Origin: PSLL01 sp964389705
GTDB taxonomy: Bacteria; Desulfobacterota_D; UBA1144; Nemesobacterales; CSP1-2
Length of the DNA: 13,984 nt
NCBI GenBank assembly: GCA_964389705.1
Contig: CAYMEO010000069.1
Coordinates: forward strand, 1 to 13,984
Reading direction: 5' to 3'
Below, piece by piece: positions 1 through 7,020 of the stretch; position 1 is the stretch's first letter, and every line of letters begins with the position of its first letter. Below the pieces are notes generated by a model. That model had not been told where the DNA came from. It searched no databases and saw only the letters and a list, made by a program, of their open reading frames with translations. The position numbers were made by a program, and so were the translations under genes.

Positions 1-21
1 TATTATTTTCTAGATATTTTG

Positions 22-465
22 TTACTCCAGGGGAATTTCTCTTATAAATTCATCCCAGTGCTCTTGAGTAATTGCCATAATTTTTTTCCCAAAAATTTTA
101 TATCCACCTTCTTCAGGAAAGAGTTTACTAAAGATTTCGTCTCTTTTTTCAAGCCACTTATCTATTGCGGTATAGTTTTTGAACCTGACAACAGTTTTAA
201 ATGTCCACGATGGCTGAAGTGTATGGATTCTCTGCATATACATTCTTATCTCGCCGTCAGTTAGACCCATTTTTTCCATCTCCTTCCAGAAAGGAAAAAT
301 CTTCTTTCTATAAAGCTCAAGAAATTCGTCTTCGTGCTCCGGTCTTACCTTATAGTAACTTTCTTCTATAACGACCTGGTATCTGCTTTCATCGGCAAGA
401 CACCACACTCTTGGGAAAGATAGTATTGTAAGAGCGATAAAGGCTGCAGAGAGAGACCTTTTCAT
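22..465 (-). CDS. Small exported protein, possibly of the dimeric alpha/beta-barrel (NIPSNAP-like) kind
   Basis: A 147-residue protein with no confident family. Residues 1-24 look like a Sec signal peptide: Lys2-Arg3, a hydrophobic stretch at about 7-18, then C-L-A before Asp25 as a likely signal peptidase I site. Cys22 follows R-V-W, a poor lipobox, so a lipoprotein is unlikely. The mature part (about 25-147) starts with a strand ending in Tyr-Tyr-Lys-Val, then a charged helix (about 42-66), a Met/Arg-rich strand (72-81), a strand around Thr91-Phe95 and another helix. This order and the aromatic content resemble ferredoxin-like NIPSNAP/ABM proteins; that link is inference and no catalytic residue can be named. 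The start is well supported by GGAGGTGG at 469-476, just upstream of the ATG on the minus strand. It lies 38 bases behind the dehydrogenase gene in the same direction, suggesting co-transcription. The product would act in the periplasm. Confidence 0.75.
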   Translation of the reverse strand: MKRSLSAAFIALTILSFPRVWCLADESRYQVVIEESYYKVRPEHEDEFLELYRKKIFPFWKEMEKMGLTDGEIRMYMQRIHTLQPSWTFKTVVRFKNYTAIDKWLEKRDEIFSKLFPEEGGYKIFGKKIMAITQEHWDEFIREIPLE

Positions 466-503
466 TTACCACCTCCGTAAGGGTTTTAAGTCAATCAAGA
501 CAG

Positions 504-1313
504 TCATCCGTTTATCATTGATTTTGACCTATAATACGTTCTTAGAAAAAAGTCAAGAACCCCGGGCATACAGGCATTCATCAGTATTAAGAGCCTTGCA
601 AGCGGGAATGGGAGTACCTCGGGCTTTGGATTCTCAGCACACTTTACAATCGCAGTGGCGACTTGATAGGCGGATTGAGTGAAAACCTTCGGAGCCACAA
701 ACCTCCGTCCTGCCTTGCTTTTTATGACATCAAAGAACTCGGTTATGGTTGTAACTGGATAAACTACACTCACATAAATACCCGTTCCAGTAAGTTCGAT
801 TCTCATAGCCTCTGAGATTGCATTCATCGCGAATTTGGTAGCGCAGTATGCACCGAGAAATGGAAAGCCTCGCTTGCCTGCAACTGAGGAAATATTTATT
901 ATATGTCCACTTCTTTGCTTTTTCATCTGAGGTAATACCGCTTTGGTTGCATAAAAGGCTCCCATCAAATTTACGTCCATAATCTCGCGCATATCATCAG
1001 GTGAGGTCTCTTCAATTGAGGCGAGTTGTCCAAATCCAGCGTTATTTACGAGTATGTCAATCCGTCCAAATTGTTCTAGCGTTTTTTCAACCATGCGCTC
1101 GACTTGAGTTTGACTCGACACGTCTGTAGGGATAACCAAGGCTTTGCCTTCGAGCCCATTTATTATCCTTGCCACCTCCTCAAGCCTGTTTTCCCTTCTT
1201 GCTGCAAGCGTGACTTTAACCCTTTTTTGAGCCAATAGAATCGCCGTTTCGCGTCCAATTCCACTCGATGCTCCCGTGATGATCGCTACGGAATTTGATA
1301 GGTTCTTTCCCAT
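504..1313 (-). CDS. Short-chain dehydrogenase/reductase (classical SDR)
   Basis: A 269-residue NAD(P)-dependent oxidoreductase, substrate unknown. The classical SDR signatures are all present and correctly spaced: cofactor motif TGASSGIG at 13-20, Asp64 in the T-D-V segment, NNAG at 90-93, Asn114, catalytic Ser143, Tyr156 and Lys160 (YxxxK). Arg39-Arg40 after the second strand suggests preference for NADP(H); this is inference from the family. The C-terminal 30 residues are hydrophobic then basic (about 240-265), which may give loose membrane association. Length is normal for the family. The first Met sits eight residues before the first strand, as usual, but there is no good ribosome binding site in front of it. 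It leads a likely two-gene minus-strand transcript with the exported protein. Specific roles (fatty acid, steroid or sugar alcohol reduction) cannot be told apart from sequence. Confidence 0.93.
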   Translation of the reverse strand: MGKNLSNSVAIITGASSGIGRETAILLAQKRVKVTLAARRENRLEEVARIINGLEGKALVIPTDVSSQTQVERMVEKTLEQFGRIDILVNNAGFGQLASIEETSPDDMREIMDVNLMGAFYATKAVLPQMKKQRSGHIINISSVAGKRGFPFLGAYCATKFAMNAISEAMRIELTGTGIYVSVVYPVTTITEFFDVIKSKAGRRFVAPKVFTQSAYQVATAIVKCAENPKPEVLPFPLARLLILMNACMPGVLDFFLRTYYRSKSMING

Positions 1314-1357
1314 ATTTGCGTTTCGATTATTCTACACCAAACTGGATTTTAGTTACA

Positions 1358-1371
1358 GGTATATTTATACC
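1358..1371. promoter_or_regulatory. Perfect palindrome in the divergent intergenic region
   Basis: GGTATA-TT-TATACC, a perfect 6-bp inverted repeat with a 2-base spacer, sits midway in the 136-base gap (1314-1449) between the divergent dehydrogenase and glycosyltransferase genes. Looser complementary arms flank it: ACCAAACTGGAT at 1336-1347 and ATCTGGTTTTGGT at 1373-1385. The symmetry and the shared location suggest an operator for one or both genes. No convincing -35/-10 pair was found; TATAAC at 1390-1395 is the best -10-like hexamer on the plus strand. The binding protein is unknown. Confidence 0.35.
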
Positions 1372-1411
1372 GATCTGGTTTTGGTATTGTATAACAAACT
1401 CGTTAAACATA

Positions 1412-1425
1412 CCATTATCTAATGG
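1412..1425 (+). other. Short stem-loop in the likely leader of the glycosyltransferase gene
   Basis: CCATT and AATGG form a perfect 5-bp stem with a 4-base loop, 24 bases before the start codon of the glycosyltransferase gene. It may be a leader hairpin or a small operator. A stem this short can arise by chance in AT-rich DNA. Confidence 0.2.
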
Positions 1426-1449
1426 GAACAGTATTTTTAGAGAGTAAAA

Positions 1450-2613
1450 ATGGTTGAACTAGTACTTGTAAGTCTATTTACGATTTTTCTCACCTGGTCT
1501 TCAATTATAAACATGAAAAGGATTAGAGAGTTTGAGGAGATCAGAGATCGAGATTTAAATCTAGAACGAAACTATTTTGTATCAATTATAGTTCCTATGA
1601 GAAATGAGGAAAGAAATGCGAAACGTTGCATAGGGAGTTTAATAAATCAGGATTATCCAAATTACGAGATTATTGCCGTAGATGATATGTCAACTGATGG
1701 CACACTTCACATTTTGGAAGAGTTCTCGTCTAAACATCCGAATCTAAGTGTTGTAATAGGTTCTCCTACGCCTCAAGGCTGGGTGGGGAAAAATCATGCC
1801 CTCTGGCAGGGGGTGCAGAGGGCAAGAGGGGATTGGCTACTTTTTGTTGATGCAGATACATATTCCGAGTCGTATGTGCTGAGGGCGGCTTTGTCTTACG
1901 CCGAGGAACACAAAGCAGACATGCTCTCTATCTTTCCTTTTCAGGAACTTGGCTCTTTCTGGGAAAGTGTTATTCAGCCTATTATATTTGCCTCAATTGC
2001 TATTGCTTTTCCGCATCAGAGAATTAATAGCCTGAGGTATAAAGATGCCGCTGCAAATGGCCAGTTCATTCTCATCCGTCGTGATGCATATCGAGCAGTA
2101 GGAGGACACGAATCTATAAAAGATAAAATAGTTGAAGATTTTGCTCTTGCTAAGCTCATAAAAAGTAATGGTTATCGGCTTCGTGTGGCAAGAGGGGGGA
2201 ATTTAATAAAGACGAGAATGTATACGAATCTAAAAGAGATATGGGAAGGCTGGACAAAAAACATATTTCTTGGTATGGACAAAGACTGGAGGCGCCTTAT
2301 CCTTGGCATAATCATGCTATCTTTGCGGGGATTCCTGCCTTTTTTCTTGATTATTCAGTCTCTATTGGATATTTCTTCAGCGACTTGTGGTCCCATACAG
2401 ATAGTTATTCTTTTAGAAGGTCTGTGGCTTGTATTTCTCAACATTTATCTTTTCTGGGAGGGAACAAAGATTTATAGTATTCTCCCCTACTATGCTCTTC
2501 TCTTTCCAGTTAGTGTCGCGGCTTTTATAGGAATAATGGTCTCTTCAACCTATAAGGTTGTAAGTGGGGAAGGCGTGGTGTGGAAGGGAAGAAGATATGA
2601 TGGAGCAAAATAA
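1450..2613 (+). CDS. Membrane-anchored family 2 glycosyltransferase (HpnB/CrtQ-like)
   Basis: A 387-residue GT-A fold glycosyltransferase that would move a sugar from a nucleotide donor to a lipid or polyisoprenoid acceptor at the inner membrane. Residues 2-21 are a membrane anchor. The catalytic domain (about 43-280) shows the family 2 marks: SIIVPMRNEE, Asp78-Asp79 for the nucleotide, D-A-D at 134-136 for the metal, NGQFILIRRDAY starting at 203, and Glu229-Asp230 as the probable catalytic acid region. Three to four hydrophobic segments follow (about 283-306, 313-336, 343-366) and the protein ends with W-K-G-R-R-Y at 378-383, a tail seen in hopene-associated HpnB and carotenoid CrtQ-type enzymes. 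No hopanoid or carotenoid gene is in the window, so the acceptor is open. The ribosome binding site is weak (AGAG). The gene is divergent from the dehydrogenase. Confidence 0.88.
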   Translation: MVELVLVSLFTIFLTWSSIINMKRIREFEEIRDRDLNLERNYFVSIIVPMRNEERNAKRCIGSLINQDYPNYEIIAVDDMSTDGTLHILEEFSSKHPNLSVVIGSPTPQGWVGKNHALWQGVQRARGDWLLFVDADTYSESYVLRAALSYAEEHKADMLSIFPFQELGSFWESVIQPIIFASIAIAFPHQRINSLRYKDAAANGQFILIRRDAYRAVGGHESIKDKIVEDFALAKLIKSNGYRLRVARGGNLIKTRMYTNLKEIWEGWTKNIFLGMDKDWRRLILGIIMLSLRGFLPFFLIIQSLLDISSATCGPIQIVILLEGLWLVFLNIYLFWEGTKIYSILPYYALLFPVSVAAFIGIMVSSTYKVVSGEGVVWKGRRYDGAK

Positions 2614-2809
2614 AAGGCAATTGATTTTAGGCTATATGTATGGAAAACTTTATATAGTTAGTTTTGTAATTTCCAATAATTCTCATCTGGTTTCGGATTG
2701 CAGGTTAATGAATCCGAAGTCTCCGAGTTTTAATGAAATCCGAAGGAAGAACATATTATTTGCGCTGTACTGTATACTTATGGTAATAGTGTATAGAGTT
2801 AATCTATAA
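2597..2809 (+). CDS. Doubtful small ORF, 70 residues, overlapping the glycosyltransferase end
   Basis: Low-confidence reading. Two adjacent ATGs (2597 and 2600) follow a purine-rich GGAAGGGAAGAAG stretch, overlap the end of the glycosyltransferase gene by 17 bases, and open a frame that stops 13 bases before tolQ. That spacing is what a coupled gene would show. The product is basic with a hydrophobic segment at about residues 51-65, so it could be a small membrane protein. I recognise no family. The same DNA carries the AATCCGAA repeats, which argues for a non-coding reading of the region. One of the two readings, or neither, is right. Confidence 0.22.
   Translation: MMEQNKRQLILGYMYGKLYIVSFVISNNSHLVSDCRLMNPKSPSFNEIRRKNILFALYCILMVIVYRVNL
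2692..2745. repeat. AATCCGAA repeat cluster upstream of tolQ
   Basis: Three copies of one 8-base motif lie in 54 bases: TTCGGATT (minus orientation) at 2692-2699, AATCCGAA at 2711-2718 and AATCCGAA at 2737-2744. The first two form a perfect inverted repeat with an 11-base gap. The last two lie in a longer direct repeat, TTAATGAATCCGAAG (2705-2719) and TTAATGAAATCCGAAG (2730-2745), which differ by one inserted A. The copies lie 78-131 bases before the tolQ start, where an operator or promoter would be expected. The regulator is unknown. Confidence 0.45.
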
Positions 2810-2822
2810 GGGTTCAGTAGAG

Positions 2823-3587
2823 ATGATAAACTGGATATACTTTGTCTTGCAGACTGCAGGTGTAGTAGAGGGAAAGGAAGTTAAGGTAATTAGCCTTGTT
2901 ACGACTGCCAGTCCTGTGGTAAAGGTTGTCCTTGCTATACTTTTCTTTATGTCTTTGGTTTCCTGGGTGATTATATTCTCGAAACTCTTTACGCTCAGGA
3001 GGGCCGCAAATGAGTCTTCGAGGTTTTTGGATTTCTATCAGGCCAGTACCAACCTTGGCAATCTCTATTCGTCAACGCGTAATATCAGAGGGCCGATTGC
3101 CGAGCTTTTTCGGGCAGGGTATGGAGAGCTCCTGAGAACGAGGAGATCAAGAACAGCGGGGACTGTGCATGGCCCTGAGCTTAAGGCCAATACGGATGCG
3201 GTTGCAGCGGAGTTTGGAGTCGCAGAGCTTGTTGAGCGTGCAATGAAAAAAACAATGTCCTCGGAGATATCGAGGCTTGAGGGATCTTTAATCTTTCTTG
3301 CGACTACGGGTAGCACGGCTCCTTTCATAGGACTCTTTGGCACCGTCTGGGGAATAATGACCTCTTTTATTGGGCTTGCAAGTCGAGAGGGGGTACCCAC
3401 TCTTCAAGCTGTAGCTCCGGGGATTGCAGAGGCCCTCATTGCAACTGCTGTTGGGCTTGCGGCTGCAATTCCAGCGGTTGTGGCTTATAACTTTTTTATA
3501 AACAGGGTGAGAGGGATCTCTGTAGAGATGGAGAATTTTTCAGCGGAGATTTTAAACATAGTAGAGAGACACCTTGCAAATATTTAA
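2823..3587 (+). CDS. tolQ: TolQ, inner-membrane proton channel subunit of the Tol system
   Basis: A 254-residue MotA/TolQ/ExbB-family protein. With TolR it forms the motor that uses the proton gradient to move TolA, keeping the outer membrane attached during division. Three membrane segments are visible: about 32-52, about 153-181 and about 200-226. The signature lies around segment two, TTGSTAPFIGLFGTVWGIM at 161-179, and segment three, EALIATAVGLAAAIPAVVAY at 203-222, including the conserved pore threonines. The loop between segments one and two is cytoplasmic and charged. The protein is about 20 residues longer at the N-terminus than Escherichia coli TolQ. A moderate ribosome binding site, AAGGG at 2808-2812, precedes the ATG by 10 bases. 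TolQ is preferred to ExbB because tolR and a tolA-type gene follow directly. Confidence 0.94.
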   Translation: MINWIYFVLQTAGVVEGKEVKVISLVTTASPVVKVVLAILFFMSLVSWVIIFSKLFTLRRAANESSRFLDFYQASTNLGNLYSSTRNIRGPIAELFRAGYGELLRTRRSRTAGTVHGPELKANTDAVAAEFGVAELVERAMKKTMSSEISRLEGSLIFLATTGSTAPFIGLFGTVWGIMTSFIGLASREGVPTLQAVAPGIAEALIATAVGLAAAIPAVVAYNFFINRVRGISVEMENFSAEILNIVERHLANI

Positions 3588-3599
3588 AAGGAGTCCGAA

Positions 3600-4043
3600 A
3601 TGGGTATGAAAAATAATGAGGGGCGTACAGTGCTTGCAGAGATTAACGTTACTCCATTTGTTGATGTGATGCTTGTACTTCTTGTGATTTTTATGGTTAC
3701 AGCCCCAATTCTATATCAGGGCGTGAATGTGAATCTTCCAAAAGTCGAATCAAAGCCTTTGCCGGCTGTCGAGACTGGAAAAAAGATTGTGATAACTGTA
3801 AACGACAAGGGGGAGATATTTATAGGGAAGCGGCAATATACACTTAGAGAACTTAAAGTTGAGATTCGCTCTCTCATTGAGGGCCAAGGAAAAGAAGTAG
3901 AAAATGAGGACGTGTTTCTTAGGGCTGATACCAATGTGCCTTATGGTACTGTAATGAACGTAATGGCCGAGGTAAAAAAGGCAGGTGTAAAGAAACTAGG
4001 GCTTATTACGGAGCCTCTGGGAAATAATAAGGAAGAAAGATGA
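3600..4043 (+). CDS. tolR: TolR, ExbD/TolR-family motor subunit
   Basis: A 147-residue inner-membrane protein that carries protons with TolQ. A short cytoplasmic N-terminus leads into EINVTPFVDVMLVLLVIFMV (14-33), the ExbD/TolR signature. Asp22 is the conserved membrane carboxylate needed for proton transfer, and the membrane span is about 21-40. The periplasmic domain (about 50-140) ends with the typical RAD-x-x-VPYG-x-VM segment (108-119) and an AGVKKLGLITEP tail. Length matches the family. AAGGAG at 3588-3593 lies 6 bases before the ATG; a second ATG two codons in is less well placed. Only 12 bases separate it from tolQ, and its stop overlaps the tolA start (ATGA), so the three genes are translated together. 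Confidence 0.95.
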   Translation: MGMKNNEGRTVLAEINVTPFVDVMLVLLVIFMVTAPILYQGVNVNLPKVESKPLPAVETGKKIVITVNDKGEIFIGKRQYTLRELKVEIRSLIEGQGKEVENEDVFLRADTNVPYGTVMNVMAEVKKAGVKKLGLITEPLGNNKEER

Positions 4044-5041
4044 AGTCTCTAAGGAATGAAACTCCTAGGATTTCCTGGTTTTGGGGGATAGTCTTATCAC
4101 TTTCCCTTCATACGATTGTCTTTTTGTTGGCGATCTTCTGGGGATTTGGATCGCCAAAGCAGTTAGATGAGACTGAGTCTATAGAGGGGAGATTGGTATC
4201 GCCTTCTGAGTTTGAACAATCAATCAGAGAGAATACCGGGTCTGGAAAGGGTGAGGAAAGGATAAAAGTCCCTCAGCCTAAGGAACCAGAAGTCTCCAAG
4301 GAGACAAAAAAAGTCGAGATTAAGAAGGAGACGCCGAAGATTAAAGAAGAGCCTAAAAAGGCTGAGCCAAGAAAAGAGGAATCGCTACCAAAGATCAAAG
4401 AGGAGAGGCCTAAAGATGTATTAGCATTAGAAACAAAGAAGAAAAAACAACAGGTAGCCGAGATACCAAAGCCTACTGAGCAGCCCAGGATTCTACCAAA
4501 AGAGGTTGAAAAACCGAAGGAGCCCAGTTTTGAGGATATAAGAAATAGAGTCCTTGAGGATATGCAGAAGGTTCAGAAAGAAGATAAAGAAAGAGAGAGA
4601 CAGAAAGTTCTAATTGAAATAGAAAAGAGGAGGATTCTTAAGGACATAGAGGAGAAAAGATTAGCCGAGGCGAACCCTTCAGATGAAGGGGGAGGAACTG
4701 GAGAAGGTAGTAGCAGCTTAAACAGGCACTCACCGGGGGCTAGGGCGGCACTTGCTGCCTTGTTTATAAACAGGGTGCGTGAGGAGATAAAGAGCAACTG
4801 GCGGATTCCTGAGAATGTGCCAGTAGATGGGTCTCTCAGAACAGTGGTGGTTTTCAAGATTGACGAGGGGGGGAGAGTTCACGATGTTAGGGTGGAAAAA
4901 CCATCTGGAAATCCAGCGTTTGATGATTTTTGTGTTAAGGCCATATACAGGGCCTCACCTTTAACTCCTCCGCCTTCTGAGCTTTTAGAAGAGGCAAAAA
5001 CAGATGGTGTAGAGGTTCCTTTTACAAACGACAGGTCTTAA
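4040..5041 (+). CDS. tolA: TolA-like envelope-spanning protein (TonB/TolA family C-terminal domain)
   Basis: A 333-residue protein linking the TolQR motor to the outer membrane. Residues 11-35 form the single membrane span and contain an S-x-x-x-H pair (Ser20, His24), the element TolA and TonB use to couple with their motor. Residues 71-165 are a low-complexity Lys/Glu/Pro linker; 165-212 is a highly charged, probably helical stretch; Gly/Ser residues at 217-226 make a hinge. The globular C-terminal domain (about 235-330) has N-W-R-I-P, a VVVFKIDEGGRV strand pair and a VEKPSGNPAFDD helix start, closing with TPPPSELLEEAK as in TolA domain III. The linker is richer in Pro than that of enterobacterial TolA and closer in style to TonB. 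The tolQR context favours TolA. The start overlaps the tolR stop by 4 bases. Confidence 0.87.
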   Translation: MKSLRNETPRISWFWGIVLSLSLHTIVFLLAIFWGFGSPKQLDETESIEGRLVSPSEFEQSIRENTGSGKGEERIKVPQPKEPEVSKETKKVEIKKETPKIKEEPKKAEPRKEESLPKIKEERPKDVLALETKKKKQQVAEIPKPTEQPRILPKEVEKPKEPSFEDIRNRVLEDMQKVQKEDKERERQKVLIEIEKRRILKDIEEKRLAEANPSDEGGGTGEGSSSLNRHSPGARAALAALFINRVREEIKSNWRIPENVPVDGSLRTVVVFKIDEGGRVHDVRVEKPSGNPAFDDFCVKAIYRASPLTPPPSELLEEAKTDGVEVPFTNDRS

Positions 5042-5106
5042 TTTCATCAAGATTTGTGTCTTAAATAGGATTTCTTAACTCTCCTTTTTAGTATGGTGCT
5101 CAAATA

Positions 5107-5730
5107 ATGAACCTAATCCTCATTCGTCATGCAGAGACAGAGTGGAACCGTATTGGCAGATGCCAGGGGTTTACCGATGTAGAGTTATGTGATAGTGGAA
5201 AGAGGCAGGTCGAGGAACTGGTTAAATCCCTAAGGGGTAAATCCATTTCCGCCGTTTATTCGAGTGATCTAAAAAGGGCAATTGATACGGCAAGGGCGAT
5301 TGCACAATATCATAGGCTTCCGGTCGAGTTTGACCCGGATTTAAGGGAGATGAATCAAGGAGAACTTGAGGGGCTTACATTTGTTGAAATAAGGGAGAGA
5401 TATGCCGAGCTTTTAAGCGCGTGGGTACGGAATCCCGAAACGGTAAGGCTTCCTGGTGGGGAATCATTAAAGGAGCTTCAGGAAAGGGCTTTGAGGGCGA
5501 TAGAGAGGATATATAAAAAACATCCTGAGGAAACCGTCGTTGTTGTGAGCCATAACCTCACAATTATTACTCTCCTTTGTAGATTCATGGATGTTGGACT
5601 GGAAGAATTTCGGAGTTTTAAAATCAAAGCGACGTCTAAGAGTATCATCCTGTTTAGAAACGGACACTTCAGTGTGGAGGTTTTAAATGACGTAGGGCAT
5701 CTTCCGCCTGAACTGATTACTGAGCCATAA
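5107..5730 (+). CDS. Histidine phosphatase family protein (phosphoglycerate-mutase-like)
   Basis: A 207-residue cytoplasmic member of the branch 1 histidine phosphatases. LILIRHAETEWN begins at residue 3: Arg7 and His8 form the RHG-type core, His8 being the phosphorylated residue. Arg57 (S-S-D-L-K-R), Glu81 (L-R-E-M-N-Q-G) as proton donor, and His149 (V-V-V-S-H-N) complete the pocket. Size and motifs fit cofactor-independent phosphatases such as alpha-ribazole phosphatase (CobC) or GpmB-like enzymes, but substrates in this family cannot be read from sequence and no cobalamin genes are nearby. The start, one residue before the first strand, is right for the family, although no clear ribosome binding site precedes it. 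It follows tolA by 65 bases in the same direction and may belong to that transcript. Confidence 0.9.
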   Translation: MNLILIRHAETEWNRIGRCQGFTDVELCDSGKRQVEELVKSLRGKSISAVYSSDLKRAIDTARAIAQYHRLPVEFDPDLREMNQGELEGLTFVEIRERYAELLSAWVRNPETVRLPGGESLKELQERALRAIERIYKKHPEETVVVVSHNLTIITLLCRFMDVGLEEFRSFKIKATSKSIILFRNGHFSVEVLNDVGHLPPELITEP

Positions 5731-5821
5731 ATGTGAAATGTCAAAAGATAGGATTAGCTAACTGGATACAATTTACTTTGTTTGATATGAATTCTAAGAC
5801 ATAATAGAGGCGTTCAGCACG

Positions 5822-6985
5822 ATGAAAAATAAATATAAGTCAAACTCGGAGCCACTTGAATCCTATAGAGACGAGTTTCCTGTGATTAGAAATTATGTCT
5901 ATCTAGACCATGCAGGGATAGCCCCGGTGTCTCTTAGGGTAAAAAGGGCTGTAGAGGAATTTATATCAGAGGCTACAGAGTTTGGAGCATTTAACTATAC
6001 CTCTTGGACAAAGAGGGTTGAGGAGATTAGAGAAAAATCAGCCGCGCTTATCGGCGCAAAGCCGCAAGAAGTGGCATTTGTAAAAAATACCTCTCACGGT
6101 ATTTCCATAGTTGCTCAAGGGCTCGATTGGAAGGAAGGAGATAATTTAATTGTATATGAAAGGGAATTCCCATCGAATATTTATCCCTGGCTCAATCTCA
6201 AAAAAAAGGGGATAGAAATAAGATTTGTTCCATCTCGAAATGGGAGAATTTTAGTTGAAGACATTGAAGGATTAATTGATTCGAGAACAAGGCTAGTTAC
6301 AATAAGCTCTGTGCAGTTCTCAAGCGGGTTCAGGATTGATATAAAGAGTGTAGGAGAACTTTGTAGAAGAAAAGGTGTCCTTTTTTTTGTTGATGCAATT
6401 CAAAGCCTCGGTGTAGTTCCAATGGATATAGAGGAGTTCCATGTGGATTTTCTTTCAGCGGACGGGCATAAGTGGCTCCTGAGTCCTGAAGGAACAGGGA
6501 TATTTTATTGTAGGGAGGAGATTGCCGAAAGGATTAATCCTGCTCTTGTTGGATGGAAGAGCATTCAGAATGAATCCGATTATGACCATATAGACTTTCG
6601 CCTTAAAACGAACGCCCTTAGGTTTGAGGAGGGCTCCCTTAGTTTTGTCGGGATTTTTGCTTTTGGTGCGGCAGTTGACCTTATTCTCGAGGTAGGAATT
6701 AATAGAATTGAAAACCGTGTCCTTGAGCTTGGGGATTTAATAATAAAAGAGGCGCAAAGAAGGGGTTTTCATATAAGAACCCCAAGGAAAAGGGAGGAAA
6801 GGGCGGGAATTATCTCTATTACCGGCAGCTTTGATCCAATCGGTGTTAAGGACAAATTGAAGGAAGATGGCATTATAATTAATGTAAGAGGTGGAGCGAT
6901 TCGAGTATCTCCTCATTTTTATAATACTGAGCATGACATATTGATATTATTCAACTCTATAGATGAAGTGATAAAATCTGGGTGA
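5822..6985 (+). CDS. Class V aminotransferase-fold PLP enzyme, not an evident cysteine desulfurase
   Basis: A 387-residue PLP enzyme of the group that holds cysteine desulfurases, isopenicillin-N-epimerase-like proteins and selenocysteine lyases. Visible marks: YLDHAGIAP at 27-35, the cofactor-stacking region with N-T-S-H around His92, V-D-A-I-Q (Asp191, Gln194), and SADGHKWLL at 212-220 with Lys217 as the Schiff-base lysine. The C-terminal segment reads VRGGAIRVSPHFYNTEHDI (355-373): where SufS-type enzymes have their active cysteine there is Gly-Gly-Ala. The only cysteines, Cys181 and Cys230, lie elsewhere. So desulfuration through a persulfide is unlikely and another reaction on an amino acid (epimerase, lyase or aminotransferase) is more probable. 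The start has GAGG 11 bases upstream. It stands alone, 91 bases from the phosphatase gene. Arg codons are almost all AGA/AGG (25 of 29). Confidence 0.9.
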   Translation: MKNKYKSNSEPLESYRDEFPVIRNYVYLDHAGIAPVSLRVKRAVEEFISEATEFGAFNYTSWTKRVEEIREKSAALIGAKPQEVAFVKNTSHGISIVAQGLDWKEGDNLIVYEREFPSNIYPWLNLKKKGIEIRFVPSRNGRILVEDIEGLIDSRTRLVTISSVQFSSGFRIDIKSVGELCRRKGVLFFVDAIQSLGVVPMDIEEFHVDFLSADGHKWLLSPEGTGIFYCREEIAERINPALVGWKSIQNESDYDHIDFRLKTNALRFEEGSLSFVGIFAFGAAVDLILEVGINRIENRVLELGDLIIKEAQRRGFHIRTPRKREERAGIISITGSFDPIGVKDKLKEDGIIINVRGGAIRVSPHFYNTEHDILILFNSIDEVIKSG

Positions 6986-7020
6986 TTCGTTTACAAATGT
7001 CTTTACTATCATGCCAGTGT

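Noticed and set aside
4260..4540. Lys/Glu/Pro codon repeats in tolA as a DNA repeat array
   Set aside because: The similarity comes from the low-complexity protein linker; the units are irregular in length and not conserved at the DNA level.
4573..4857. Minus-strand open frame inside tolA
   Set aside because: It is the shadow of the low-complexity Lys/Glu coding stretch, giving a Ser/Leu-rich product without a ribosome binding site. Other long antisense frames inside tolQ, sufB and sufC were rejected on the same grounds.
5778..5805. TTGTTT and CATAAT as a promoter for the PLP enzyme gene
   Set aside because: The spacing is 16 bases, but the start site would fall at or after the weak ribosome binding site, 11 bases before the ATG, and the -35 match is poor.
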